Source of the DNA: Acetobacteraceae bacterium
GTDB taxonomy: Bacteria; Pseudomonadota; Alphaproteobacteria; Acetobacterales; Acetobacteraceae
Reading direction: 5' to 3'
Assembly (NCBI GenBank): GCA_027482245.1
Contig: JAIXWG010000021.1
Location: 1-64,000, forward strand
Length of the DNA stretch: 64,000 nucleotides
The notes under the pieces are model-generated. The model had not been told where the DNA came from. It worked only from the letters and a program-made list of their open reading frames with translations, and did not search any database. The position numbers and the translations under genes were made by a program. Positions 25,202-34,251 of the stretch are shown piece after piece (the first letter of the stretch is position 1; the number at the start of each line of letters is the position of its first letter).

Positions 25202-25993
25202 ATGGAACGCAGCTTCCTCGAGATCTCCCGCCTCTCGGTCCGCTTCGGCGCCAAGGCGCCGCTGGTGCTGAACGGCATCGACCTGAAGGTGGCACAGGGC
25301 GAGTACATCGCCGTCATCGGCCATTCCGGCTGCGGCAAGTCCACGCTGCTGAACGTCGTGGCCGGTCTGCTGCCGGCAACGCTCGGCGGCGTGGTGCTGG
25401 AGGGGCGGGAAGTGACGGAGCCGGGCCCCGACCGCGCCGTCGTCTTCCAGAACCACAGCCTGCTGCCCTGGCTCACCTGCGCGGAGAATGTGGCCCTGGC
25501 GGTGGATCGCACCGTGGGGCGATCCATGACGCGGGCGCAGCGCCGTGACTGGACGATGGAGAACTTGGCGCTGGTACGCATGGAGGCGCATGCGCAGAAG
25601 CGGCCGCACGAGATCAGCGGCGGCATGAAGCAGCGCATCGGCATCGCCCGCGCGCTGGCGATGCGCCCCAAGGTGCTGCTGCTGGACGAGCCCTTCGGCG
25701 CGCTGGATGCGCTGACGCGCGCCCATCTGCAGGACCAGGTGATGGCGATCCATGCGCGGCTCGGCACCACCGTGATGATGATCACGCATGACGTGGACGA
25801 GGCGGTGCTGCTCTCCGACCGCATCGTGATGATGACGAACGGGCCGAATGCGACGATCGGGGAGGTGCTGGAGGTCGACCTGCCGCGACCGCGGGACCGC
25901 CTGGCGCTGGCCTCCGAGCCCAAGTTCCTGGCGGCGCGGGAGGCGGTGCTGCGCTTCCTGCACGAACGCCACGCCTTGCCGGCTGCGGCCTGA
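25202..25993 (+). CDS. nrtC: Nitrate ABC transporter ATPase
   Basis: This 263-residue single-domain ATPase has Walker A GHSGCGKST, signature EISGGMKQRIGIARALA and Walker B VLLLDEPFGALDA. It lacks the C-terminal NrtA-like regulatory domain of cyanobacterial NrtC and so resembles NrtD in architecture. The ATG at 25202 follows GGGGGACAGG; a GTG at 25184 overlapping nrtB by four bases is also possible. It energises NrtB. Confidence 0.9.
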   Translation: MERSFLEISRLSVRFGAKAPLVLNGIDLKVAQGEYIAVIGHSGCGKSTLLNVVAGLLPATLGGVVLEGREVTEPGPDRAVVFQNHSLLPWLTCAENVALAVDRTVGRSMTRAQRRDWTMENLALVRMEAHAQKRPHEISGGMKQRIGIARALAMRPKVLLLDEPFGALDALTRAHLQDQVMAIHARLGTTVMMITHDVDEAVLLSDRIVMMTNGPNATIGEVLEVDLPRPRDRLALASEPKFLAAREAVLRFLHERHALPAAA

Positions 25994-25995
25994 CC

Positions 25996-27186
25996 ATGCG
26001 CGTGCTGGTGATCGGCGCCGGCCCCGCGGGCACGCGCTGCGCGGAACGGCTGGCCGGCCGCGCCGAGGTGACGCTGGCGGGGGCCGAGGCGGCGCTGCCC
26101 TATGACCGTGTGGCGCTCGGCCGCGTGCTGTCGGGGGAAGCCGCGCCGGGCGCCCTGATCACGCATGACGCGGCGCGGCTCCGCGACCTTGGCATCCGCT
26201 ACCGCGCCGCCACACGCATCGTCGCGCTGGACCGTGACGCGGGTGTGGCCCGCACGGCGAAGGGCGAGGCGATCGGCTTCGACCGTGCGGTGATCGCCAC
26301 GGGATCGGAGGCCGCGCGCCTCAAGCTGCCCGGTGCGGATCTGCCTGGCCTCTTCGTCTATCGCAGCATGGCCGACGTGCAGGCGATCCGGCGCGCGGCC
26401 GCGGCCGGCGGGCGCGCGGTGGTGATCGGGGGCGGTCTGCTCGGCCTGGAAGCCGCCGCGGCACTGTCGGCCACGGGCATGCGGGTGACGGTGGTGCATG
26501 CCCTCGGCTGGCCGATGGAACGCCAGCTCGACCCCGCCGCCGGTGCGCTGCTGGCCCGCCAGCTTGGCGCCACGCGCCAGCTGCGCTTCGCCATGCCCGC
26601 GGTGACCGAGGCGATCGAGGGTGATGCGCATGTCACGGGCCTGCGCCTCGCGGATGGCAAGCGCATCGCCTGCGATCTCGTCGTGATGGCGGTGGGTGTG
26701 CGCCCCGCCATCACGCTGGCGCGGGAGGCGGGGCTCGATGTAGCGCGCGGCATCGTCGTGGACGACGCGATGCGCAGCAGCGACCCGCGCTTCCTCGCCA
26801 TCGGCGAATGCGCGGAGCATGGCGGCCAGGTCTGCGGCCTCGTGGCCCCCGCCCTCGCCATGGCGGAGGTCGCGGCGGCGACGCTGGTGGGGGAGGGGGC
26901 GCGCTACGCGCCACGCCCCGATCCCGCCGCGCTGAAGATCTCCGGCATCGCCGTCTGGTCGGCGGGCGAGGTATCGCCCCGGGATGCGGAGGCGATGCTG
27001 CTCTCGGATGAGGAGGCGGGATTCTACCGCCGGCTCTGGCTGCGCGACGGGCGCCTGGTCGGCGTGCTGCTCTATGGCGACACCGGCGACGCAGCCTTCT
27101 ACCTCGACCTGATCGAGAGCGGCCGGCCGGTGGTGCCCTTCCGGGCTCGCCTTCCCTTCGGCGCCGCCTACCGGAACGCAGCGTGA
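25996..27186 (+). CDS. FAD/NAD(P)H-dependent reductase, NirB N-terminal-like
   Basis: This 396-residue pyridine-nucleotide disulphide reductase-type flavoprotein has two Rossmann motifs: GAGPAGTRCAERL at the N-terminus for FAD, and VVIGGGLLGLEAAAAL near residue 140 for NAD(P)H. FLAIGECAEHGGQVCGLVAP is the conserved late FAD contact found in NirB. It matches the FAD module of NAD(P)H nitrite reductase but lacks NirB's BFD and sirohaem domains. It starts 2 bases after the transporter and overlaps nirA, so it is probably an electron donor to nitrate or nitrite reduction. Confidence 0.8.
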   Translation: MRVLVIGAGPAGTRCAERLAGRAEVTLAGAEAALPYDRVALGRVLSGEAAPGALITHDAARLRDLGIRYRAATRIVALDRDAGVARTAKGEAIGFDRAVIATGSEAARLKLPGADLPGLFVYRSMADVQAIRRAAAAGGRAVVIGGGLLGLEAAAALSATGMRVTVVHALGWPMERQLDPAAGALLARQLGATRQLRFAMPAVTEAIEGDAHVTGLRLADGKRIACDLVVMAVGVRPAITLAREAGLDVARGIVVDDAMRSSDPRFLAIGECAEHGGQVCGLVAPALAMAEVAAATLVGEGARYAPRPDPAALKISGIAVWSAGEVSPRDAEAMLLSDEEAGFYRRLWLRDGRLVGVLLYGDTGDAAFYLDLIESGRPVVPFRARLPFGAAYRNAA

Positions 27187-28913
27187 TGACCGACGCCCCC
27201 TTCAGCGCCGAGCAGCAGGAATACCTCAAGGGCTTCATGGCCGGTGTCGAGGCGCGACGCGGCTCGCTGCTGCCCGCGACTGAGGGTGGCGCGCCGCCGG
27301 ATGCGCTGCGCGCCGCACAGGACGCGACCCTGGCCCGCGGCGGCAAGCTGGTGCCGCAGGAGGAGGCGAAGCGCGAACGCCATCCGCTCGATCGCTGGGA
27401 TGAGATGACGGCCCGCGCCGCCGCCGTGCGCTTCCCGAAGCCGATCGAGGACTTCATCGGCCGCTACCACGGCCTGTTCTTCGTCGGCCCCGCGCAGGAC
27501 GCCTTCATGTGCCGGCTGCGCATCCCGGGCGGCATCCTCACGGCCGCGCAGCTGGAAGGCATCGCCGCCATCTCCGAGGAATGCGCCGGCGGCTACGCCG
27601 ATGTGACGACGCGCGCCAACCTTCAGCTGCGCGAGATCCCGGCCGGCAAGGGCGTGGCGGTGGTGGAGCGCCTGGCCGATCTCGGCATCATCCCGAGGGG
27701 CACCGGCGCCGACAACATCCGCAACATCACCGCCAGCCCGACCGCCGGCATCGATGCGCAGGAACTGGAGGATACGCGCCCGCTGGTGCGCGCGCTGCAT
27801 CATCACATCCTCAACACCCGCGACCTCTTCGCCCTGCCGCGCAAGTTCAACATCGCCGTCTCCGGCGGCGGCGCGGTGGAGGTGTTGGAGGAGACGAACG
27901 ACATCAGCCTGCGCGCCGTGACGACGCCGGCCGGGCTGCGCTACCGCCTGACGCTCGGCGGCATCACCGGGCATCGCGACTTCGCACGGCCGACCGGCAT
28001 CGTCGTGCGGCCCGACCAGGTGGTGACGGTCTGCGACGCCGTGCTGCGTGTCTTCATCGCGGAGGGCGACCGCACGGACCGCAAGAAGGCGCGGCTGAAA
28101 TACGTGCTGGACCGCATGGGCCTCGACGGCTTTCTGTCTGTTGTCGAGCAGCGGCTCGGCGCCGCGCTGGAACGGGTGGAGGAAGCGGCACTCGGCCATG
28201 CGCCGGCGCCGGCGAAGCACGGGCATCTCGGCATCCATCCGCAGCTTCAGGCCGGGCTGAACTACATCGGCCTCGTCCTGCCGGTCGGGCGACTGACGGT
28301 GGCGCAGCTGCGCGGCATCGCGGACGTCGCGCGCCGCTTCGGCAGCGGCACCATCCGGCTCACGGTCTGGCAGAACCTGCTGGTTAGCGACATTCCCGAC
28401 GCTGATGTCGAAGCCGCTTGCGAGGCGATCGCCTCGCTCGGCCTCGGCTGGCAGGCCTCCAACATCCGCGGCGGGCTGGTTGCCTGCACCGGGGCGGCGG
28501 GCTGCAAGTTCGCCGCCAGCCACACCAAGCAGCACGCGGCGGCGCTGGCGGATTTTCTCGATGCGCGGATCGCGGTGGATTCACCAGTCAACATCCACCT
28601 GACCGGCTGCCACCATTCCTGCGCCCAGCACTACATCGCCGATATCGGCCTGCTCGGCGCCAAGGTCGAGCGCGGCGATGAACTGCTGGAGGGCTACGAC
28701 CTGCATGTCGGTGGCGGCTCGGGGCCGGAACAGAAGATCGGCCGCCTGGTGCTGCCGAAGGTGGCGGCCGATGCGCTGAACGACACGGTACTGGCGCTGC
28801 TGCGGGCCTGGATGCAGGGCCGCGCGCCGGGCGAGAGCTTCCAGCTGTTTACCGCCCGCCACGACGACGCCGCGATCGCGGCGATGGCGCGTGTGACGGA
28901 GGACGCGGCATGA
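27186..28913 (+). CDS. nirA: Sirohaem [4Fe-4S] nitrite reductase
   Basis: This 575-residue nitrite/sulphite reductase of the ferredoxin-dependent type reduces nitrite to ammonium with six electrons. Cluster and sirohaem ligands are CTGAAGC (Cx5C, near residue 435) and CHHSC (Cx3C, near residue 475), in the order typical for NirA. The duplicated half-domains start around VKFPKPIEDFIGRYHG-like sequence (here AVRFPKPIEDFIGRYHG). The N-terminus has FSAEQQEYLKGFMAG, which also recurs in the next protein. Context (NasA, transport, SUMT) favours nitrite over sulphite. Confidence 0.88.
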   Translation: MTDAPFSAEQQEYLKGFMAGVEARRGSLLPATEGGAPPDALRAAQDATLARGGKLVPQEEAKRERHPLDRWDEMTARAAAVRFPKPIEDFIGRYHGLFFVGPAQDAFMCRLRIPGGILTAAQLEGIAAISEECAGGYADVTTRANLQLREIPAGKGVAVVERLADLGIIPRGTGADNIRNITASPTAGIDAQELEDTRPLVRALHHHILNTRDLFALPRKFNIAVSGGGAVEVLEETNDISLRAVTTPAGLRYRLTLGGITGHRDFARPTGIVVRPDQVVTVCDAVLRVFIAEGDRTDRKKARLKYVLDRMGLDGFLSVVEQRLGAALERVEEAALGHAPAPAKHGHLGIHPQLQAGLNYIGLVLPVGRLTVAQLRGIADVARRFGSGTIRLTVWQNLLVSDIPDADVEAACEAIASLGLGWQASNIRGGLVACTGAAGCKFAASHTKQHAAALADFLDARIAVDSPVNIHLTGCHHSCAQHYIADIGLLGAKVERGDELLEGYDLHVGGGSGPEQKIGRLVLPKVAADALNDTVLALLRAWMQGRAPGESFQLFTARHDDAAIAAMARVTEDAA

Positions 28914-30439
28914 ACGCCATCATCCCGCAGGCGCTCGGTCCCGCTCCCGTGCCCGTCATCCCGGAGAGCGCGCCCTTCACCGCGGCGCAGCGCGCCTGGC
29001 TGAACGGCTTCCTCGCGGGCCTCTATGGCGGTGTCGTCGGCAACGCCTCCGCCGGCCCGCCGCCGCCCGCCGCGGTGGCGGAGGACTTCCCCTGGCACGA
29101 CCCGGCGATCGAGCTCGAGGAGCGGTTGCAACTCGCCGAGGGCAGGCCCCTGGAGCGGCGCCTGATGGCGGCGATGGCGCAGCTGGATTGCGGGCAATGC
29201 GGCTATGTCTGCCAGAGCTACGCCGAGGCGCTGGCGAGCGGCGCGGAAACCTCCGCCGCGCTCTGCGTGCCCGGCGCCAAGGCGACCCAGAAGGCGCTGA
29301 AGGCGCTGCTGGCCGAGAAGCCCGTGGCGGCGGCGCCGAAGCCCGCGATCGCGGCCGCGCCAACGGGCCGCCCTATCCGCTTCGTCTCGGCCGCGCGCCT
29401 GACGGGGCCGGGATCGGCCAAGGATGTGCGGCACGTCGTGCTGGACCTCGCGGATAGCGGCCTCGCCTACGAGCCGGGCGATAGTCTCTCGCTGGCCGTC
29501 GAGAATGATCCCGCACTGGTGGAGGCGGTGCTCGCCGCGCTCGGCGCCGCGGGCGACGACTCGCTGCGCGCGGAACTGCGCTGCCGGCGCGATATCGCGC
29601 GGCCGCTCGACCGCACGCTGGACCTGCTGGCCGGCGCCGCGCGGCACGCCCCGCACGCGGCGGCGCTGCGCGCGCTGGCGGATGGCGAGGATGGGGTGGA
29701 GCCCGCGGATGCGGACCTGCTCGACCTGCTGCAGGCCTTTCCATCCGCCCGGCCGCCGGTGGCGGACCTCGTCGCCTCCCTGCCGCTGCTGAAGCCGCGG
29801 CTTTACTCCATCGCCTCCTCCCCGCTGGCCTGTCCCGGCCGTGTCGAGCTCTGCGTCGGCGTGGTGCAGGCGGCGCGGCGCGGGCGCCTCCGGGATGGCG
29901 TCGCCTCCTGCCACCTGGCCTTCCGTGCGACGCCGGAGGTGTCGCTGCTGGCGCAGGTGCAGGTCAGCCATTTCCGCCTGCCCGCCGATCCCGCGAAGCC
30001 CGTCATCATGATCGGCCCCGGCACCGGCATCGCGCCCTTCCGCGCCTTCCTCCAGCACCTGGAGGCGACGGGCGCGCGCAACCGGGCCTGGCTGTTCTTC
30101 GGCGACCAGCGCGGTGCCACCGACTTCCTCTTCCGCGAGGAGATCGAGGCCTGGCGCGCCAAGGGGACGCTGGCGCGCCTGTCCCTCGCCTGGAGCCGCG
30201 ATGGCGACCGCAAGGTCTATGTCCAGCACCGCATGGCGGAGGAAGCGCCCGATCTCTGGCGCTGGCTGCAGGATGGCGCGCATCTCTACGTCTGCGGCGA
30301 TGCCAGCCGCATGGCCAAGGACGTGGACGCCGCGCTGCGCCAGGTGGCGATGAGCGAGGGCGGGATGAACGCGGACCAGGCGCGGGACTGGATCGTCGCG
30401 CTGGCCCGCCAGGGCCGCTACCAGCGGGATGTGTATTGA
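28910..30439 (+). CDS. CysJ-like FAD/NADPH reductase with RnfB-type [4Fe-4S] domain
   Basis: This 509-residue flavoprotein related to the sulphite reductase alpha subunit has lost the flavodoxin domain. Residues about 20-36 hold FTAAQRAWLNGFLAG. Residues about 85-125 hold DCGQCGYVCQSY and a fourth Cys in ALCVPGAKAT, matching the small Fe-S domain of RnfB-type proteins. The FAD/NADPH part follows (KPRLYSIASSP; MIGPGTGIAPFRAFLQ; C-terminal YQRDVY). It probably passes NADPH electrons through FAD and the Fe-S cluster to NirA, whose gene overlaps by four bases. The partner assignment is inference. Confidence 0.8.
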   Translation: MNAIIPQALGPAPVPVIPESAPFTAAQRAWLNGFLAGLYGGVVGNASAGPPPPAAVAEDFPWHDPAIELEERLQLAEGRPLERRLMAAMAQLDCGQCGYVCQSYAEALASGAETSAALCVPGAKATQKALKALLAEKPVAAAPKPAIAAAPTGRPIRFVSAARLTGPGSAKDVRHVVLDLADSGLAYEPGDSLSLAVENDPALVEAVLAALGAAGDDSLRAELRCRRDIARPLDRTLDLLAGAARHAPHAAALRALADGEDGVEPADADLLDLLQAFPSARPPVADLVASLPLLKPRLYSIASSPLACPGRVELCVGVVQAARRGRLRDGVASCHLAFRATPEVSLLAQVQVSHFRLPADPAKPVIMIGPGTGIAPFRAFLQHLEATGARNRAWLFFGDQRGATDFLFREEIEAWRAKGTLARLSLAWSRDGDRKVYVQHRMAEEAPDLWRWLQDGAHLYVCGDASRMAKDVDAALRQVAMSEGGMNADQARDWIVALARQGRYQRDVY

Positions 30440-30440
30440 G

Positions 30441-33071
30441 ATGGACGGAACGCTCGTTGCCCGGCCCGTCCGCACCACCTGCCCCTATTGCGGCGTCGGC
30501 TGCGGCGTGTTGGCCACGCCCGATGGGCGCGGCGGCGCCACCATCGCCGGCGATCCCGACCATCCCGCCAACCAGGGGCGGCTCTGCAGCAAGGGCAGCG
30601 CGCTGGGCGAGACGCTGTCGCTGGAGGACCGGCTACTGCACCCCGAAATCGGCGGCAGGCGCGCCAGCTGGGATGCCGCGCTGGACGCGGTGGCGGAGGG
30701 GTTCCGCGGCGCGCTGGCGCGGCTGGGGCCGGAGGGTGTCGCGCTCTACGTCTCCGGCCAGCTGCTGACCGAGGACTACTACGCCGCCAACAAATTCGCG
30801 AAGGGCGTGCTCGGCACGGCCAACATCGACAGCAACTCGCGCCTCTGCATGGCCAGCGCGGTCGCCGCCCACACGCGCGCCTTCGGCGAGGATGTGGTGC
30901 CCGGGACCTATGAGGATCTGGAGCTGGCGGACACGGTGGTGCTGGTGGGCAGCAACCTCGCCTGGTGCCATCCGGTGCTGTTCCAGCGCGTGATGGCGGC
31001 GAAGGCGGCGCGGCCTTCCATGACGCTGATCGTGGTCGATCCCCGCCGCACCGCGAGCTGCGAGGGGGCGGATCTCCATGTGCCGCTCCGCCCCGGCAGC
31101 GACGTCGCGCTCTTCGCCGCGCTGCTGGTGCATCTGCAGGACCAGGGCCTGGCCGATCGCGCTTGGCTCGACGCGCATGCGGAAGGGGTGGAAGCGTCGC
31201 TGGCCGCGGCGCGCGCCATCGCGCCGGAGGCCGCGGCGCTGACCGGCCTCGATCCCGCGCTGGTGGCACGGTTCTGCGCGGCCTGGGCGGCCAGCCCGCG
31301 CACCGTCACGCTCTGGAGCATGGGCGTGAACCAGTCGAGCGCGGGCACCGACAAGGCCAACGCCATCATCAACTGCCACCTGCTGACTGGCCGCATCGGC
31401 CAGCCCGGCGCCGGCCCCTTCAGCGTCACCGGCCAGCCCAACGCGATGGGAGGACGGGAGACCGGGGCGCTGGCCACCATGCTGGCCGGGCACCTCCGCT
31501 TCGACGTGCCGGCGGAGCATGCGGCGCTGGCGGCTTTCTGGAATGCGCCCGCCCTGCCGCGCGGCGCCGGGCTGAAGGCGGCGCAGCTCTTCACCGCGCT
31601 GGCGTCGCAGCGCATCGGCGCGCTCTGGGTGATGGCGACCAACCCGGCCGTGTCCCTGCCGGATGGCGACGCGGCGCGGCAGGCGCTGTCCCGCGCGCCC
31701 TTCCTCGTGGTGTCGGAGGTGACGCGCCGGTCCGACACCGCCGCCTACGCCCATGTGCGCCTGCCGGCCCTTGCCTGGGCCGAGAAGACCGGCACGGTCA
31801 CCAACAGCGAGCGCGTGATCAGCCGCCAGCGCGGCTTCCTGCCCGCACCCGGGGAAGCACGGCCGGATTGGTGGATCGTGGCGGAGGTGGCCCGCCGTCT
31901 TGGCCATGACGGTTTCGGCTGGGCGGGACCGGCGGCGATCTTCCGGGAGCATGCGGCGATGACGGGCCTGGCGCGCCCCGCCGCCCGCGCCTTCGACATC
32001 ACCGGCCTCGCCGCCCTGGATGATGACGTCTACGGGGCGCTGGCGCCGACGCGCTGGCCGGTGCCGGCTGAGGGCCCCGCGCCGGCGCGTTTCTTCGCGC
32101 AGGGCGGCGTGCCGGCCGGGCGCGCTCGCCTGATCCCCACGCCCTTCCGCGCGCCGGTGGAGGATGTGTCCGCAGCCTTCCCGCTGCGCCTGCTGACGGG
32201 CCGGCTGCGCGACCAGTGGCACACCATGACGCGCACCGGCGCCGTGCCGCGCCTGATGGCGCATAGCCCGGAGCCTGTGCTGACGCTGCATCCCGCCGAT
32301 GCCCCGGGCCTCGCGCCCGGCGTGCTGGTTCTGGCGGAGGCGGCGCGGGGCCGCGCCATCTTCCGCCTGGCGCTGGATGACGGCCAGGCACGCGGCACCG
32401 CCTTCGCGCCGATGCACTGGGCTGCGGAACTCGCGCCGAGCGGCCGGGTGAACGCGCTGGTGGCGCCGCATGTGGACCCCGTGAGCTTCCAGCCGGAGCT
32501 CAAGAACGCCGCCATCCGCGTTGCCGCCTATGATGCGTCCTGGCATGCCGCCGTGGTCTCCGCCACGCGCCTGCCGCGTGACCTCGCGCCCTACGAAGCT
32601 GCCATCGCGGTTGAGGGTGGCTGGCGGCACGAACTGGCGGGGCAGGGGGCGCCGGCGGAGGCCTTCGCGCGCCTCCTCGCCCTGCTCGATCTGCCCGGCA
32701 CGGCCTGGCAGCGCATGGAGGACCCGGCCGCCGGCCTGTTCCGTGCCGCGGCGATCCGCGGCGGCCGGCTGGCCGCCGCGGTGCTGCTCGGCCCCGATCC
32801 GGCACTGCCGCCCCGTGGCTGGCTGGCCGCGCTGCTGGCCGGCGATGGCCCGCTGTCGCCCGGCGATCGCGCCGCGCTGTTGGCCGGCGCGCGGCCGGAT
32901 GGCCCACCGCCCTCGCCCCTGGTCTGCGCCTGCCATGGCGTCACCGCGGCGGCGATCCAGGGTTGCGGGGGCGATGTGGCCCTGGTGGGGGCCGTGACGC
33001 GCGCGGGCACGGGCTGCGGGTCCTGCAAGCCGGAGATCGCGGCGCTGCTGGCCCGGCTGGAGACCGCCTGA
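30441..33071 (+). CDS. nasA: Assimilatory nitrate reductase catalytic subunit with BFD domain
   Basis: This 876-residue molybdopterin oxidoreductase reduces nitrate to nitrite in the cytoplasm. The N-terminal [4Fe-4S] ligands are CPYCGVGCGV plus the Cys in GRLCSKGSALGE. Mo-bis-MGD contacts include GVNQSSAGTDKANAIINCHL and TGQPNAMGGRETGA. The final 50 residues (VCACHGVT and GTGCGSC) form a BFD-type [2Fe-2S] domain, as in many NasA/NarB proteins that receive electrons from a flavoprotein. The ATG at 30441 is 1 base after the upstream stop; a GTG at 30429 is in frame. Confidence 0.92.
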   Translation: MDGTLVARPVRTTCPYCGVGCGVLATPDGRGGATIAGDPDHPANQGRLCSKGSALGETLSLEDRLLHPEIGGRRASWDAALDAVAEGFRGALARLGPEGVALYVSGQLLTEDYYAANKFAKGVLGTANIDSNSRLCMASAVAAHTRAFGEDVVPGTYEDLELADTVVLVGSNLAWCHPVLFQRVMAAKAARPSMTLIVVDPRRTASCEGADLHVPLRPGSDVALFAALLVHLQDQGLADRAWLDAHAEGVEASLAAARAIAPEAAALTGLDPALVARFCAAWAASPRTVTLWSMGVNQSSAGTDKANAIINCHLLTGRIGQPGAGPFSVTGQPNAMGGRETGALATMLAGHLRFDVPAEHAALAAFWNAPALPRGAGLKAAQLFTALASQRIGALWVMATNPAVSLPDGDAARQALSRAPFLVVSEVTRRSDTAAYAHVRLPALAWAEKTGTVTNSERVISRQRGFLPAPGEARPDWWIVAEVARRLGHDGFGWAGPAAIFREHAAMTGLARPAARAFDITGLAALDDDVYGALAPTRWPVPAEGPAPARFFAQGGVPAGRARLIPTPFRAPVEDVSAAFPLRLLTGRLRDQWHTMTRTGAVPRLMAHSPEPVLTLHPADAPGLAPGVLVLAEAARGRAIFRLALDDGQARGTAFAPMHWAAELAPSGRVNALVAPHVDPVSFQPELKNAAIRVAAYDASWHAAVVSATRLPRDLAPYEAAIAVEGGWRHELAGQGAPAEAFARLLALLDLPGTAWQRMEDPAAGLFRAAAIRGGRLAAAVLLGPDPALPPRGWLAALLAGDGPLSPGDRAALLAGARPDGPPPSPLVCACHGVTAAAIQGCGGDVALVGAVTRAGTGCGSCKPEIAALLARLETA

Positions 33072-34078
33072 TGCCTGATGGCCCGGCCCCGCTGGACCTG
33101 CCCGCCAGGCCTCGGGCGCCCGGGGCGGAGGCGGCCTTCGCCCATGCCATCAGGGGCGCGACGCCGATGCCGTCGGGCATGGTGTGGCTGGTCGGCGCCG
33201 GACCGGGGTCGGCTGACCTGCTGACGCTGCGCGCGCTGCGGCTGCTGGGGGAAGCCGATGTCATCGTGCATGACCGGCTGGTGTCGGATGAGGTGCTGGA
33301 CCTGGCGCGGCCCGATGCCGAGCGGATCTTCGTCGGCAAGTCACGCGCCAACCACTGCCTGCCGCAGGACGAGATCAACGCGCTGCTGGTGCGCCTGGCG
33401 CGGCAGGGACGCCGGGTGGTGCGCCTCAAGGGGGGCGATCCCTTCATCTTCGGTCGGGGGGGCGAGGAAGCGGCCGCGCTGGCTGATGCGGGCATCCCCT
33501 GTCAGGTTGTCCCGGGCGTCACCGCGGCACTCGCCTGCGGCGCGGATGCGGGCATCCCGCTGACGCATCGCGACGCCGCGCAGATGCTGACGCTGGTCAC
33601 CGGGCACACGCGGGAGGGGCGGCTGGACATCGATGCCACGGCCCTGGCGCGGCCCAACCAGACCTTGGCGATCTACATGGGGCTGGCGAACCTGCCGGAC
33701 CTGGCGCGGCAGTTGATGGCGGCAGGCCTGGATGCGTCGCATCCCGCGGCGATCGTCGAGGGTGGCGGAACCGGTGCGTCGCGGCGCCTGGACGGCACGC
33801 TCGGCTCCCTGCCGGCAATGGCGCGGGCCGTGCGAACCACGCAACCCGCCTTGGTCATCATCGGGGAGGTCGTGCGTCTCGCCCCCGCGATGGCACCCGC
33901 CGCTGCCGTGGCGATGCCCCGTGCCGCGATCGATGCGTGCAAGGCACCCTGGCGTGCCGGGCCGGAGATCGAGGACCGCGGTGGCCATGATCCTGCTGGT
34001 CGCGAGACGAGCCTCCGTCGCCAGCCAGGCTCGGACGGATTCATGCCGATGGCCGCTTGCGGCGGCTCGCTGGAATAA
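33071..34078 (+). CDS. cobA: Uroporphyrinogen-III C-methyltransferase (SUMT)
   Basis: This 335-residue enzyme methylates uroporphyrinogen III to precorrin-2, feeding sirohaem for the nitrite reductase next door. SAM-binding motifs are VWLVGAGPGSADLLTLRAL, VRLKGGDPFIFGRGGEE and GVTAALACGADAGIPLTHR. The core ends near residue 275. About 60 further residues show no family similarity and are rich in Pro, Ala and Arg. Start and NasA stop overlap (TGATG). It is the last gene of the nitrate operon. Confidence 0.92.
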   Translation: MPDGPAPLDLPARPRAPGAEAAFAHAIRGATPMPSGMVWLVGAGPGSADLLTLRALRLLGEADVIVHDRLVSDEVLDLARPDAERIFVGKSRANHCLPQDEINALLVRLARQGRRVVRLKGGDPFIFGRGGEEAAALADAGIPCQVVPGVTAALACGADAGIPLTHRDAAQMLTLVTGHTREGRLDIDATALARPNQTLAIYMGLANLPDLARQLMAAGLDASHPAAIVEGGGTGASRRLDGTLGSLPAMARAVRTTQPALVIIGEVVRLAPAMAPAAAVAMPRAAIDACKAPWRAGPEIEDRGGHDPAGRETSLRRQPGSDGFMPMAACGGSLE

Positions 34079-34190
34079 CCCCCATCAACGGTCACGTTGC
34101 CGCACGGCCATGGGCGTGCCGGAGCATTGAAGGCGTGCCGGCCCCGCCGCCTTTCCGCAGCCTGCAATTCCTGGCCGGTGCCTTGCTCGC

Positions 34191-34218
34191 CTCACGGTGA
34201 GCTCACCCCATCTCACCT
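34191..34218. promoter_or_regulatory. CTCAC/GTGAG operator candidate upstream of the HlyD operon
   Basis: CTCACGGTGAG (34191-34201) is a perfect 5-1-5 palindrome. After 8 bases comes ATCTCACCT (34210-34218). The same palindrome with one changed centre base, followed at 9 bases by ATCTCACCT, occurs upstream of the AraC gene at 42567-42595. It lies 34 bases before the first HlyD start, a good operator position. The cognate regulator is inferred. Confidence 0.5.
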
Positions 34219-34251
34219 CTGCGGCGCGTCCGTCCCTGTCACGGTCGCCGC

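Noticed and set aside
30633..32936. Long minus-strand open frame opposite nasA
   Set aside because: NasA motifs on the plus strand are decisive; the antisense frame is His/Arg/Gln-rich without similarity.
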